From Halobacillus massiliensis (GTDB lineage Bacteria; Bacillota; Bacilli; Bacillales; Halobacillaceae), in assembly GCF_900166625.1 (NCBI RefSeq), contig NZ_LT800499.1, positions 2,974,772 to 3,033,472 on the forward strand: 58,701 bases of DNA, read 5' to 3'. The notes beneath the pieces were generated by a model. That model was not told the DNA's origin. It searched no databases and was given only the letters and a program-made list of their open reading frames with translations. Below are positions 32,725-41,953 of this stretch, in pieces (positions within the stretch are counted from its first letter, which is position 1; each line of letters starts with the position of its first letter). The position numbers and the translations under genes are program-made.

Positions 32725-32730
32725 TCACAA

Positions 32731-33495
32731 TTACTCTTCTATTAAGTCATACAGCTTGTGAACATGTCCATTTTGAATTTTTTCAGGAGATGCAAGGAGT
32801 TTCATCAAAACTTGAGCCACCGTTTGGGGTGACCTCAGCTTTCCTTCTTCTTTCAGCTTTTTAAAATTTTCTACCTCAGCAAAATCTTCTTCACTCGATG
32901 TCCTGATTTCACCTTGCATATCGGTGTCCACAACTCCCGGACTAAAAGCTAAAATGATATGCTGGCAGCCAGCTTTCTCCTGTTCAAAAGCTGCTGTTTC
33001 TGTAAACCTGTTAATCGCTGCTTTTGCACTGCTGTAAACACTCCAGCCGTGAATCGTTTTCTCGGCCGCACCTGAGGTAATGTTTACTATAGTTGTGGAT
33101 GTCTGTTGAGTATTGGCTTTTTTTAAAAATTTATTTACAAACAGGATCGGTGCACTAATGTTAATCTGAAAGTGGCGAGAAACAGCCGCTTCATCCAGGC
33201 TTCCTACAGGGTTGATTGGTTCAATAACTCCTGCATTATTGACTAAATATACGTGCTCTGTATCATCTTTAAAAACGAGTTCACAGATTTGTTCAATACC
33301 ATCACTCAGTTCGTTCGGTTTACTAAGATCTAAACGGATATGTGTATAGGATACTTGATGGGTTTCTGCCACCTGTTTTAAATCGGGATTACTGTTTCTC
33401 GATACTCCAATCACATGGGTTCCTTGCTTGAGATACTCTTCTGCAATGGCTTCTCCGATTCCACGAGAGTCTCCCGTTACGACAGCGTATTTCAT
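32731..33495 (-). CDS. SDR oxidoreductase, benzil-reductase-like
   Basis: A 254-aa classical short-chain dehydrogenase. VTGDSRGIGEAIAEEY (7-22) has the TGxxxGIG cofactor loop. LVNNAGVIEP has NNAG, and YSSAKAAINRF has the YxxxK catalytic pair with an upstream Ser (ITSGAAE). It is closest in feel to B. subtilis YueD, a sepiapterin/benzil reductase-like enzyme. NADPH is probable because of the Arg after the loop region (VSRN). Single gene. Confidence 0.85.
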   Translation of the reverse strand: MKYAVVTGDSRGIGEAIAEEYLKQGTHVIGVSRNSNPDLKQVAETHQVSYTHIRLDLSKPNELSDGIEQICELVFKDDTEHVYLVNNAGVIEPINPVGSLDEAAVSRHFQINISAPILFVNKFLKKANTQQTSTTIVNITSGAAEKTIHGWSVYSSAKAAINRFTETAAFEQEKAGCQHIILAFSPGVVDTDMQGEIRTSSEEDFAEVENFKKLKEEGKLRSPQTVAQVLMKLLASPEKIQNGHVHKLYDLIEE

Positions 33496-33648
33496 AGTAG
33501 AACATACTCCTCTATAATGAGATTATTTTTATATTTCCCTTTATAAATTATACAGAAACATTTCCGCCTATTGAACCTCACAACCTTTACATTAAAAAAG
33601 TGAACGTATATGATTGTGGTTATAGCCATTGTCATGAAGGAGTTAATC

Positions 33649-34281
33649 ATGAAGTATCTTTTTTTGTTTTTAATATTTACTTTCGGACTTATCCTTTCAA
33701 GCCTTGGGATTGCCTTAGTTATTAGATCCGGCCTGGGAGTCGGTCCTGGGGACAGCGTGGCCGTAGGTATTTCCATGCATACCCCGTTAACTGTCGGCAC
33801 CATTTTAATTATTGCTTTTATCCTGCTCCTTTTACTAAATGCCAGACTTGAACATAAAAGGCCGCAGTATGAATCACTTATCCCGATTATCCTCCGGGGA
33901 GTAACCGTGGATTTCTTCCTCTATAATATGCTTGGGAACGCCCAGTATGATGCCTGGTATGCTCAGTGGGGAATCTTTTCGCTTGGTTTAATTACAATGG
34001 CAGTAGGGATTGCTCTGTATCTGCGCACTCCTTTTCCAAGAATTCCGCTTGATCACTTTATGATGATTATGAATAAACGGTCGAAGCAGTCTAAAAGCAG
34101 TGTCCGTATTTTCACAGAGTCATTTCTTGCCTTGATCGGGTATCTGCTTGGTGCACCTGTCGGTATTGGCACATTAATTGTCGCCCTGGGACTTGGTCCG
34201 TTTATCCAAATAACCTACCATTGGGCAAGCCCCATCGCCCATTTATGGCATGAATCGGCTCAACAAAAAAGTAAAGCGTGA
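33649..34281 (+). CDS. YczE/YyaS/YitT-family membrane protein
   Basis: A 210-aa membrane protein with five or six hydrophobic segments. LGIALVIRSGLGVGPGDSVAVG (about residues 20-41) is typical of the YczE family, in which a glycine-rich loop joins the first helices. YczE of B. subtilis influences surfactin production, but a general function is not known. The start at 33649 is chosen because ATGAAGGAGTTAATC places GAAGGAG 6 nt ahead. A terminator follows. Confidence 0.8.
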   Translation: MKYLFLFLIFTFGLILSSLGIALVIRSGLGVGPGDSVAVGISMHTPLTVGTILIIAFILLLLLNARLEHKRPQYESLIPIILRGVTVDFFLYNMLGNAQYDAWYAQWGIFSLGLITMAVGIALYLRTPFPRIPLDHFMMIMNKRSKQSKSSVRIFTESFLALIGYLLGAPVGIGTLIVALGLGPFIQITYHWASPIAHLWHESAQQKSKA

Positions 34282-34307
34282 TCCAACTTTGGATCACGCT
34301 TTTTTCA
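34278..34307. terminator. bidirectional terminator
   Basis: GCGTGATCC pairs with GGATCACGC around AACTTT, followed by T6, between the convergent YczE-like and TRAP permease genes. Confidence 0.9.
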
Positions 34308-34309
34308 TT

Positions 34310-36424
34310 TTAAGCTTTGGCAGATGTTCCTCTCTCTGCCTTATAGACCGGAACTCCGATTTTATCTCTCTTAAATAGAAATTGCATTCCTAATAAGATA
34401 ATAAAAATAGCAACTCCTACTATATCACTCATGGTTGTAGGGTAGATTAATGAAAGGCCGCCTAAAATGGCAGGAATCCTTTCATACCATTCCACTTTTC
34501 TATACCAATAACCAATGATCCCTGCGCCAATGGCAATCATACCGGATATCGCCGTAATCAAAATCCAGCTTAATTCTAGAATGCTTACATCTATCATGAG
34601 AAGCTGAGGCTCCAGTACAAACATATAAGGAATGATAAAGGCCGCTATGGCAAGCTTAGCCGCATTCAAACCCGTTCGTATGGGTTCAGAAGACGCAACT
34701 CCAGAAGCGGCAAATGCAGCTAAAGCTACAGGCGGAGTGATATCTGCAATAATACCAAAGTAAAACACAAATAAGTGGGCACCTAAATCAGGAACACCTA
34801 GTAAAATAACTGCCGGTGCCGCAATAGTTGATGTAATAACATAGTTCGCAGTTGTCGGTGAACCCATACCTAAAATAATGGCAGCAATCATAGTAAAGAA
34901 GAGAGTCAGCAGGATATGGCCGTTAGCTAAATCCACTAAGCTGTTCGCCAATTTCAACCCAAGCCCTGTAGTAGTAACGACCCCAACGATAATACCGGCA
35001 GCTGCCGTGGCTGCAACTACTCCAAGCGCTGTTCTGGCTCCATCTACTAAAGCCTCAATGGACTCTGCAAAATTTCCGTCGAATAAATAGCTAACGACAA
35101 TGGTTGCCATAGTAGCAAAAATAATAGAAGAAACGAGATTGAATCCTCCCGTTGCAAAACCATAAACCGCATAGATCAGAAACCCACCTGCAAAAACGAA
35201 GACATAGAGCTTGCGAAATTTTTCCTTACGTAGTAGTCCTACGAGAATCGTTGTAAGAATTCCATAAAGAGCGGCTCGCATTACACTTATACCACTGCTT
35301 AAGAAAAAGATAATAGCTATGATCGGCAGAAGCAGATATATCTTCTTTAATACTTTTTTACGATCAGGCATTTCTTCATCACTTAAGCCGCTTAAGCCTG
35401 TTCGTTTAGCTTCAAAGTGTGTCATAATCCATATGCCTGTAAAGTAAAGAAGTGCAGGGATAGCAGCAGCTTTTGCAATGGACCAGTAATCTATTCCAAT
35501 GAATTCAATCATTAAAAAAGCGGCAGCACCCATAATTGGAGGCATTAACTGTCCACCTGTAGAAGCGGCTGCTTCCACACCACCGGCAAATTCCCGTCGA
35601 TATCCCAGTTTCTTCATCATTGGAATTGTAAAAGCACCTGAGGTTACTACGTTCGCAACAGAGCTTCCGCTGATCGTCCCTTGAAGCGCACTGGAAAAAA
35701 TAGCAACTTTTGCAGGACCGCCGGTAAGTTTACCGGCAAAAGAAACGGCCAGGTCGTTAAAGTACTGCCCGACTCCTGTCTTAACGAGAAAAGCTCCGAA
35801 GAGTAAAAAAAGGAAAATAAATGTTGAGGATACGGCAATCGGCGTACCTAATATACCTTCTGTCGTAAAATACATAGACTGCACAAGGTTATCAATATCT
35901 ACACCCCGGTGAACAAGAAATCCCGGCATCTGCCTTCCCCAGTAAGCATAGGCTAAAAACGCAGCAGCAATTACCGTAATTGGCAGACCTACCGCTCGCC
36001 TGGTTGCTTCAATGACAAGAAGCACGGCTAATACCCCTACATAAAAATCAATTGTAGTTAACCGGCCGCCGCTCGTGACAATCTGCTCGTAAAAAATTAC
36101 CCAATACGATCCAACAACGGCGCTTAACGCCATTAAAATAAAATCATACCAGGCTACTTTGCCTTTTTGTCTATTTTTCTTAGTTGCTGGATAAAGAAGA
36201 AATATCAATACAAGACCAAACCCAACGTGTACGGAACGAAGGATTTGAGCCGGAGGATTAGAAATAGTAGAAGAATATAGCTGAAATAATGAGAATAATA
36301 AAAGACCAATAAAAGCCATTCTTCCTATCCATCCTGTCAGCTGCCTGCCTCCAGCATCTGGATCATATTTTTCCATAATTTCTTGTTGCTTCTCAATGGA
36401 GATGTTGTGCTTCTCCTCACTCAT
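34310..36424 (-). CDS. TRAP transporter fused permease (4TM/12TM)
   Basis: A 704-aa fused DctQ-DctM permease of the TAXI type. The N-terminal 4-helix part (about 25-180) is followed by the 12-helix DctM-like part. Signatures include GTISGSSVANVVTSGAFTIP (about 250) and GGQLMPPIMGAAAFLM, and later GMGSPTTANYVITSTIAAPA. It imports organic acids with sodium, taking substrate from the TAXI binding protein encoded upstream. Its start overlaps the DUF1850 gene by 8 bp. The substrate is unknown. Confidence 0.9.
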   Translation of the reverse strand: MSEEKHNISIEKQQEIMEKYDPDAGGRQLTGWIGRMAFIGLLLFSLFQLYSSTISNPPAQILRSVHVGFGLVLIFLLYPATKKNRQKGKVAWYDFILMALSAVVGSYWVIFYEQIVTSGGRLTTIDFYVGVLAVLLVIEATRRAVGLPITVIAAAFLAYAYWGRQMPGFLVHRGVDIDNLVQSMYFTTEGILGTPIAVSSTFIFLFLLFGAFLVKTGVGQYFNDLAVSFAGKLTGGPAKVAIFSSALQGTISGSSVANVVTSGAFTIPMMKKLGYRREFAGGVEAAASTGGQLMPPIMGAAAFLMIEFIGIDYWSIAKAAAIPALLYFTGIWIMTHFEAKRTGLSGLSDEEMPDRKKVLKKIYLLLPIIAIIFFLSSGISVMRAALYGILTTILVGLLRKEKFRKLYVFVFAGGFLIYAVYGFATGGFNLVSSIIFATMATIVVSYLFDGNFAESIEALVDGARTALGVVAATAAAGIIVGVVTTTGLGLKLANSLVDLANGHILLTLFFTMIAAIILGMGSPTTANYVITSTIAAPAVILLGVPDLGAHLFVFYFGIIADITPPVALAAFAASGVASSEPIRTGLNAAKLAIAAFIIPYMFVLEPQLLMIDVSILELSWILITAISGMIAIGAGIIGYWYRKVEWYERIPAILGGLSLIYPTTMSDIVGVAIFIILLGMQFLFKRDKIGVPVYKAERGTSAKA

Positions 36425-36926
36425 TAAACGTCACTCCCCTTACCAGGTTCCACATGGATTCACGGCCAGGTTTTATTTTAACCACTGAACCCGCCCCCAG
36501 AAAATCTTTTAATAAATAAGAATTCTCCTTATATAAAAGGGTATGTTCTGCCCTGACTTTTCCTATAGATAAAGTAATGTCCTCATGATAGCCCTTTAAC
36601 CCTGTAATGTAATACTTTCCATCCTTCATTTCGAAGGTCTCACCTTCTTGAGCATTGGACGGCATGCCGACAGCTGTATCTTCGTAAATAAGCTGCACGG
36701 GGTAAATACGATTATTTCTTACTTCATACTCTTCGATCACATCAGACAGGTGGACAGAATGGGTGTATTTGATCCGAAAATGTCCGCCTTCCTCTATTTT
36801 TAAGTACACTACCTTGTTTTTCTCTTCCAAAACGTCAAACTCAAGGACAGACTGAACAGGATAAAAATATCCCCATAAAAGCAAGCCAGCTAATATAGCG
36901 GCAGCTAAGAAAAAAACTACTTTCAT
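36417..36926 (-). CDS. DUF1850 protein of TAXI-TRAP operon
   Basis: A 169-aa protein with one N-terminal membrane anchor (MKVVFFLAAAILAGLLLWGYF) and an extracellular beta-rich DUF1850 domain. FRIKYTHSVHLSDVIEEYEV carries the family's conserved HS motif. DUF1850 proteins are found with fused TRAP permeases and TAXI binding proteins, and probably belong to the transport complex. The start at 36926 is preferred because AGGATGG precedes it; an ATG 11 codons earlier lacks a site. It overlaps the permease gene by 8 bp. Confidence 0.8.
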   Translation of the reverse strand: MKVVFFLAAAILAGLLLWGYFYPVQSVLEFDVLEEKNKVVYLKIEEGGHFRIKYTHSVHLSDVIEEYEVRNNRIYPVQLIYEDTAVGMPSNAQEGETFEMKDGKYYITGLKGYHEDITLSIGKVRAEHTLLYKENSYLLKDFLGAGSVVKIKPGRESMWNLVRGVTFNE

Positions 36927-36965
36927 ATTAACCATCCTAATTGCCATCTTAAGCGGCATATTAAA

Positions 36966-37021
36966 AGGGCTCTACCGGTATTTCTATTCACTGCATAGTG
37001 AAAATCATCCCCGGGAGAGCC
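36966..37021 (-). promoter_or_regulatory. intercistronic hairpin in TRAP operon
   Basis: GGGCTCT(AC)CGG pairs with CCGG(G)AGAGCCC across a loop that holds TTCACTGCATAGTGAA. On the minus strand it ends in CCCTTTTAA, a weak terminator. It separates the binding-protein gene from DUF1850 and the permease. Confidence 0.7.
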
Positions 37022-37045
37022 CCGTATGCCACTAATTAAGTTGCA

Positions 37046-38044
37046 TTAATCAGCGCTGATTCCTGCTTCATCAAAGTATTTCTGTGCACCTGGATGCATA
37101 TCAACACCGACTCCCTCAAGGGCAGTTTCAGCTGAAATTTCTTCTCCTTTAGCATGGGAGATTTTATCTGTATTTTCGAAAATAGCTTTCGTCATTTCAT
37201 ATACCATGTCTTCACTCAAATCCTTGTGAGCTACAAGCATTGCTTGTACAGCAACTGTAGGAACAGCAGATTCTAAACCATAAGTTCCTTCAGGCACTTC
37301 ATCTTCGGAATAGTAGCTGTACTTGTCCATCAATTCCTTGGCTTTATCCGCCTCAATAGGAACGATGTTTACATCTACTGTAGCAGCAAGGCTTTCTACA
37401 GCTCCTGTTGGTGTACCAGAAGTAATAAATGCGGCATCAATCGTACCATCCTGGATGCCTGTAGTAGAGTCACCAAAATCTAAGTCGCGCGCATTAATAT
37501 CTTCACTTATATCCAACCCGTGGATTTCAAGGATGTTGTCTGCGTTTGCATTCGTACCTGATCCGGGAGCACCTACTGAAACGGTTTTACCCTTCAAGTC
37601 TTCAATGCTTTCAATGCCACTGTCTTTCGTTGTTACAATTTGGATAGTTTCAGGATATAAAGTCCCAATAGCTCCGAAATTTTCATTAGGTTCATCGAAC
37701 ATAACTTCTCCATTGGCAGCATATGAAGCAATATCAGTTTGGGTAAAGGCAATCTCGCCATCTCCATCGTTAATCGCATTCATATTCTCCACAGAAGCTC
37801 CAGTAGAAGTAGCATTGGCTTCTACATTATCTAAGTTATCGTTTAGTACTTGAGCAAAAGTTCCTCCTAAAGGATAGTATGTTCCTTCCGTACCGCCCGT
37901 TAGGATCTGGACAAACTGCTGTCCGTCTCCTTCTCCTTCTGCTTCATCGCCTTCACCACCACCTGTTCCGCCTCCGCAGGCCATCAGCACAAGCGAAAGA
38001 GTTAACAAAAGAGCGAAGAGTAGAAATCCTTTCTTTTTTAACAT
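37046..38044 (-). CDS. TAXI-family TRAP binding lipoprotein
   Basis: A 332-aa extracellular solute-binding lipoprotein. The signal peptide ends in LVLMAC (Cys23), followed by a Gly/Glu linker. The mature part shows TAXI hallmarks: LTGGTEGTYYPLGGTFAQVL, ATSTGASVENMNAI and SVGAPGSGTNANADNILEIHG. It captures a small organic acid for the fused permease; the substrate is not predictable. It is the first gene of the three-gene operon. GGGAGGAATATCT precedes the ATG. Confidence 0.9.
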   Translation of the reverse strand: MLKKKGFLLFALLLTLSLVLMACGGGTGGGEGDEAEGEGDGQQFVQILTGGTEGTYYPLGGTFAQVLNDNLDNVEANATSTGASVENMNAINDGDGEIAFTQTDIASYAANGEVMFDEPNENFGAIGTLYPETIQIVTTKDSGIESIEDLKGKTVSVGAPGSGTNANADNILEIHGLDISEDINARDLDFGDSTTGIQDGTIDAAFITSGTPTGAVESLAATVDVNIVPIEADKAKELMDKYSYYSEDEVPEGTYGLESAVPTVAVQAMLVAHKDLSEDMVYEMTKAIFENTDKISHAKGEEISAETALEGVGVDMHPGAQKYFDEAGISAD

Positions 38045-38076
38045 AGATATTCCTCCCTTTTTTTCTTTATAAGAAT

Positions 38077-38099
38077 CGTTTGATTTATATAACCAAACG
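38077..38099. promoter_or_regulatory. candidate operator before TAXI gene
   Basis: A 23-bp near-palindrome with outer arms CGTTTG / CAAACG and inner TT/AA pairs. On the minus strand it contains TATAAA, a possible -10 box, 33 bp before the gene start. It could be the binding site of an unknown regulator of the TRAP operon. Confidence 0.35.
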
Positions 38100-38308
38100 G
38101 ACTTCCCATTCCTATATTAACCAATAATACACAAATAATCCCATGTTACATAAACAGGAAAAAATACTCATATATTTATCATAATTTTCACACATAAAAA
38201 AGTCAATATAATAAAAGAGTGTACGAAATGCATAAACTCCTTTCAAAGAATAGAGGAAGTCTTCTGTTTTTAATAAATTCAAGCGTTTCTGCATTAAGCC
38301 AAGTGTTT

Positions 38309-38376
38309 ATGAGCTAGCTCCTTGCACTCCCGGATCTCACCATGGCTCTACCTCCCTGGGAGTCTCGCCATTTCCC
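38309..38376 (+). repeat. truncated remnant of repeat half a
   Basis: TGAGCTAGCTC, then GGATCTCACC, GGCTCTA, CTCCCT and GAGTCTCGCCATTTCCC align with the internal part of half a (17308-17375). The left GTTCCGTT end is missing. Confidence 0.8.
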
Positions 38377-38410
38377 TTGGTTGACCCCCCTTCTATGAAG
38401 GAGAATGGCT

Positions 38411-38574
38411 GTTCCGTTCACTGGGGCAGGAAAAAAGCGGCTGGGAAATAGCTCGCTTTCCGCGGGGAGCCGATGAGCTAGCTCGTTACACTCGCGGATC
38501 TCATCCTGGCTCCATCTCCCTGCAGGAGTCTCGCCATTTCCCAGCCTCTTTAACGTTGATGGTGTAAACGGAAC
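38411..38574 (+). repeat. palindromic repeat element, half a (copy 2)
   Basis: A 164-bp second copy of half a between GTTCCGTT and AAACGGAAC. Here the outer stem GGCTGGGAAAT / ATTTCCCAGCC is a perfect 11 bp and GGAGCC pairs with GGCTCC. A 46-bp spacer follows that is unrelated in sequence to that of copy 1 but of almost equal length. Confidence 0.85.
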
Positions 38575-38620
38575 ACTATATTTGGAGGAAGAACTTCTAC
38601 CTTTGACCTCTTAATTTAAT

Positions 38621-38790
38621 GTTCCGTTACACTAAAAAACATAAAGGGCCAGGGGAAACGGCGAGACTCCTATGGGAGGATAGAACAGGGTGAGATCCCG
38701 GAAGGCTTTAGCCTGAGGAAACTCACCGTTCGCCCATAGAAAGCTAGTTGTTTCCCCTGGCCCGATTCTTTTTATCAAGGTAAACGGAAC
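38621..38790 (+). repeat. palindromic repeat element, half b (copy 2)
   Basis: A 170-bp second copy of half b. The outer stem GGGCCAGGGGAAAC / GTTTCCCCTGGCCC is perfect here. The tip stem is AGGCT (38703-38707) with AGCCT (38710-38714), where copy 1 has GGGCT with AGCCC, a compensatory change. The 915-bp gap 38045-38959 is mainly filled by these repeats; nothing coding is seen. Confidence 0.85.
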
Positions 38791-38851
38791 ATCGGTATTT
38801 CCTCCAACTTTCTATCGAAATTATTATCACTTTTCCATATTTCTTTACTTT

Positions 38852-38891
38852 AATAAACGCAAAGGGCCGAGGGAAACGACGATTTTCCTAT
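38852..38891 (+). repeat. truncated remnant of repeat half b
   Basis: AATAAACGCAAAGGGCCGAG then GGAAACGACGATTTTCCTAT aligns with the start of half b (17471-17510) with several substitutions. The remainder is lost. Confidence 0.7.
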
Positions 38892-38925
38892 TTAAGCGAG
38901 AATAAAAGAACCTAAAAAAATTACA

Positions 38926-38955
38926 AAAGAGTGTACGTTAGCCGTACACTCTTTT
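38926..38955 (-). terminator. terminator of the 146-aa gene
   Basis: AAAAGAGTGTACG pairs with CGTACACTCTTTT around TTAGC, directly after the minus-strand stop at 38960. Confidence 0.85.
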
Positions 38956-38959
38956 GCAT

Positions 38960-39400
38960 TTATTTCTTATTAAAATCCAAGCGTGTGATTCCATTTTCCT
39001 CTACTTCCTGAGCAATTTGTTCCTCAAGATGCAGTCTCCGCTCAACCATATCATCTGATAACGGAGTAGAAATTTCTCCATACTCTTCTTTCAGCTGCTT
39101 CTCAGACATTTTTTCGATAAGCATATCCCAGAAGCTGTGCTCTTCGTATTCATCAATATACTTCTGAAACAGCTGTTCTTCATATTCTCTATTTAATTCA
39201 TGAATATCAAAGGCTTGCTGATAAGAAACCTTATCTTCTAGTCCGGCTTCTTTATATTTAGAGAGAATGAGCTCTCTTATTTCTTCAAAATTTTCATCGA
39301 GCTCAAGTTTTGTGGAATTGACCATCCAAGTACCTAGAAAAACGGCTTCTACAAGCTTTTGATACTGTTCTTGATCCATTTCCAATTGTACTTTTCCCAT
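38960..39400 (-). CDS. conserved hypothetical acidic protein
   Basis: A 146-aa soluble, strongly acidic helical protein: MGKVQLEMDQEQYQKLVEAVFLGTWMVNST then many Glu/Lys stretches, SFWDMLIEKMSEKQLKEEYG and a short disordered tail. No motif that I can tie to a function. It has a ribosome site GGAGGGCTGTT before the ATG at 39400 and its own terminator. It lies 58 bp downstream of dat on the same strand, so the two may be co-transcribed. Confidence 0.7.
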   Translation of the reverse strand: MGKVQLEMDQEQYQKLVEAVFLGTWMVNSTKLELDENFEEIRELILSKYKEAGLEDKVSYQQAFDIHELNREYEEQLFQKYIDEYEEHSFWDMLIEKMSEKQLKEEYGEISTPLSDDMVERRLHLEEQIAQEVEENGITRLDFNKK

Positions 39401-39458
39401 AACAGCCCTCCTGTTCTATTGAAACAGGGCCATTATATCACATAAAGAGCAGCTTGCT

Positions 39459-40328
39459 CTACTTGGCGAAGATAGTGCCTTTGACGCCGGCATCCATTTC
39501 GTATTTCTCCTGCATTCTTCGGGTTATACGACCGGGATGACTATCTCCCACCTTAATACCATCCACTTCTATGACAGGCATTACTTCAGCTGTACTGCTT
39601 GAAAGGAAAAGCTCATCAGCGTACTGAATATCTTCTAATTGAAATGACTCTTCGATAAACGAAATGCCTTCCTCTTTGCAAAACTGCTCGATTCTCATTC
39701 TTACACACCCATGGAGAATATTTTTCTTAGGCGGGTGAGTATAGATATCTCCATTTTTTACAAGATAAATATTTGAAGAACTACACTCCGTTACTTCTCC
39801 ATCTTTATGGAGAATAGCTTCAAAGCATCCTGCTTCACTTGCTTCCTGCTTTGCCATAACATTTGGCAGCAGGTTCAAGCTTTTAATGTAGCACCATTCC
39901 CACCGGACATCCGCCTTCGACACGGCTTTTACTCCTGTCTTCATCTGCTCTGTTTTACGAGATAGGTCCTGAGCATATGCATAAAGATTAGCTTGCGTTC
40001 CTGTAGGAAAAGCATGGTCTCTTGGCGCAGATCCACGTGTAATCTGTAGATACACTTTAGCATCTGTCTGTATATCATTCTTCGTGATTAGTTCATCCAG
40101 ACGGTTGTACAATTCGTCTTTTGTAAACGGCACTTTGATTTTCACTGCTTCTGCCGAACGAAACAGCCGATCTACGTGCTCTTTGATTAAATAATACTTT
40201 CCTTCATACACACGGATCACTTCGTAAATCCCGTCACCAAATTGAAGCCCGCGTTCCTCAAAAGGATACGTTAAATCATCTTTATGCACAAAACCTTCTT
40301 GAGTTAGCAAATAGTTATAGACACTCAT
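39459..40328 (-). CDS. dat: D-amino acid aminotransferase
   Basis: A 289-aa class IV PLP enzyme that makes D-glutamate and D-alanine for peptidoglycan from alpha-keto acids. The PLP lysine is Lys149 in CYIKSLNLLPN. FEERGLQFGDGIYEVIR (24-40) and TECSSSNIYLV are diagnostic. The start at 40328 is taken because GAGGAGGA is properly spaced for this ATG, while the ATG 9 nt upstream overlaps the ribosome site. It corresponds to B. subtilis Dat (YheM). Confidence 0.93.
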   Translation of the reverse strand: MSVYNYLLTQEGFVHKDDLTYPFEERGLQFGDGIYEVIRVYEGKYYLIKEHVDRLFRSAEAVKIKVPFTKDELYNRLDELITKNDIQTDAKVYLQITRGSAPRDHAFPTGTQANLYAYAQDLSRKTEQMKTGVKAVSKADVRWEWCYIKSLNLLPNVMAKQEASEAGCFEAILHKDGEVTECSSSNIYLVKNGDIYTHPPKKNILHGCVRMRIEQFCKEEGISFIEESFQLEDIQYADELFLSSSTAEVMPVIEVDGIKVGDSHPGRITRRMQEKYEMDAGVKGTIFAK

Positions 40329-40424
40329 TATGAACATCCTCCTCTGGGTTACTCTGTATTACGACTAGTTTACCAAAAAATAAACATACATAATAGAAGT
40401 CTCGTCTTCCCAGAGGAATATTTT

Positions 40425-41828
40425 CTACAAGTATTTTTTCTGGATTTTTTTACCTGTATAGGTGAAAGCCACGTCTCTCTCCTCTACCCTTGTTTCTATG
40501 TGAATGGGGCGTCCCCACAGCTGATAAACATAAGGTAGTGTCTTTTCTAAATATTTTAAATCGAGTTCTACGTCTTCAAAGTGATGTTTTAAATAAAGCT
40601 CCCCACTCTTCATATAATCGCCATCTTCAACAGTAATGTATGGAAAACCGCCGTTTACTCTCATAGTTACGAGTTGATCTCGCACAGCCTCATGATCTTT
40701 ATCGGTGATTTTATATTTATTCCCTTGTTTTTGGAATAAATATAGATCCTCGCGCCTTACAAGTTCTTTTGTTAAATAGTTTCTGATAAAACTTTGGTCA
40801 GATTCTACTTCGCGGACTTCAAACATCTTTTCACGACCAGAACCGGGATTCACTCCATGACGGATCATTTCTTCTGTGGGATTATCATACCGTTCTTCAA
40901 TATCTTCAAAAATTTTCAATCCTAAATAATAAGGGTTTAGCTGTGTTTTTGACGGCTGGACAACACTGGCATTTAACTTGGCAAAATCAATAACTTCATC
41001 ACTCGTTAAATCTAATTCCCTGATTATGCGGGCATGCCAGTAAGAAGCCCATCCTTCGTTCATAATTTTCGTTTCAAGCTGCGGCCAGAAATACAGCATC
41101 TCTTCCCGCATCATTGTTAAAATATCGCACTGCCAGTCTTCAAGCTCACGGCTGAACTGTTCGATGAAAAGAAGTAAATCTTTTTCAGGATGTGGCGGTA
41201 TCTTTCTCGTCTTTTTAAACTCTATTTCTTCAGGCGATTCGCCAATGGACCAAAGATCATCATACGGAGTTCTTCGCTTCTTAGTGGTATCTTCCGGCTG
41301 ATCTGGCTGCCAGGAAAGCTTTGGTCTTACAAGTGAAGGATCAATATGCTCTTGAATAGCCAACACAGCATCAAGAAATGATTCAACCTCTGCTTTGCCG
41401 TATTTCTTTTCATACTTTGCAATTCGCTCGGCTGTTGCCGCCATGCTCTCTACCATATCGCGCTTCGTATTTTGAAAACGCGCATTATTTTTAAAAAAGT
41501 CACAGTGGGCCAATACGTGAGCAACGATCAATTTATTCTGTATTAAGCTGTTCGAGTTAAGAAGAAATGCGTAACAAGGATTTGAATTAATGACCAGTTC
41601 ATAAATTTTGCTTAATCCTAAATCATACTGTAGTTTCATTTTGTAATATTGCTTTCCAAAGCTCCAATGAGAAAATCTTGTCGGCATCCCATAAGCACCA
41701 AAAGTATATATTATGTCATCCGGACAAACTTCATAATGCATCGGGTAAAAGTCCAGTCCAAATCCTTCAGCGATCTCTGTGATCTCTTCAATAGCCTTCT
41801 GCAATTTAGTGTGATCCTGTGCCCTCAA
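40425..41828 (-). CDS. spoVR: SpoVR family sporulation protein
   Basis: A 467-aa protein of the SpoVR family, needed for normal spore cortex formation and made in the mother cell under sigma-E in B. subtilis. Family markers are [21 protein letters not shown] near the N terminus, [14 protein letters not shown], and [13 protein letters not shown] (about residue 270). Length matches the 468-aa B. subtilis protein when the TTG at 41828 is taken as start; AAAGGAGGGGGCAAC stands just before it. The open frame upstream (to 41912) has no ribosome site. Confidence 0.93.
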   Translation of the reverse strand: MRAQDHTKLQKAIEEITEIAEGFGLDFYPMHYEVCPDDIIYTFGAYGMPTRFSHWSFGKQYYKMKLQYDLGLSKIYELVINSNPCYAFLLNSNSLIQNKLIVAHVLAHCDFFKNNARFQNTKRDMVESMAATAERIAKYEKKYGKAEVESFLDAVLAIQEHIDPSLVRPKLSWQPDQPEDTTKKRRTPYDDLWSIGESPEEIEFKKTRKIPPHPEKDLLLFIEQFSRELEDWQCDILTMMREEMLYFWPQLETKIMNEGWASYWHARIIRELDLTSDEVIDFAKLNASVVQPSKTQLNPYYLGLKIFEDIEERYDNPTEEMIRHGVNPGSGREKMFEVREVESDQSFIRNYLTKELVRREDLYLFQKQGNKYKITDKDHEAVRDQLVTMRVNGGFPYITVEDGDYMKSGELYLKHHFEDVELDLKYLEKTLPYVYQLWGRPIHIETRVEERDVAFTYTGKKIQKKYL

Positions 41829-41916
41829 GTTGCCCCCTCCTTTAAATTCATAATTATTTATATGAGGTATAAAGGAGTAAAATGAACTTGTTTCATAAAT
41901 CAAATAGAACAAATAA

Positions 41917-41951
41917 AGCCAGGAAGCCCTTTTAAAAGGTTCCTGGCTTTG
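41917..41951 (-). terminator. terminator of the YhcN/YlaJ gene
   Basis: AAAGCCAGGAA pairs with TTCCTGGCTTT around CCCTTTTAAAAGG. It lies between the lipoprotein stop and spoVR. Confidence 0.8.
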
Positions 41952-41953
41952 TA

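Noticed and set aside
37323-37853. A 176-codon open frame opposite the TAXI binding-protein gene
   Set aside because: It lies wholly inside a well-supported lipoprotein gene on the other strand, has no ribosome site and gives no recognisable protein.
38045-38959. A CRISPR array in the 915-bp repeat-rich gap
   Set aside because: The repeats are 160-170 bp, palindromic and inverted to each other, with no regular short repeat-spacer pattern and no cas genes.
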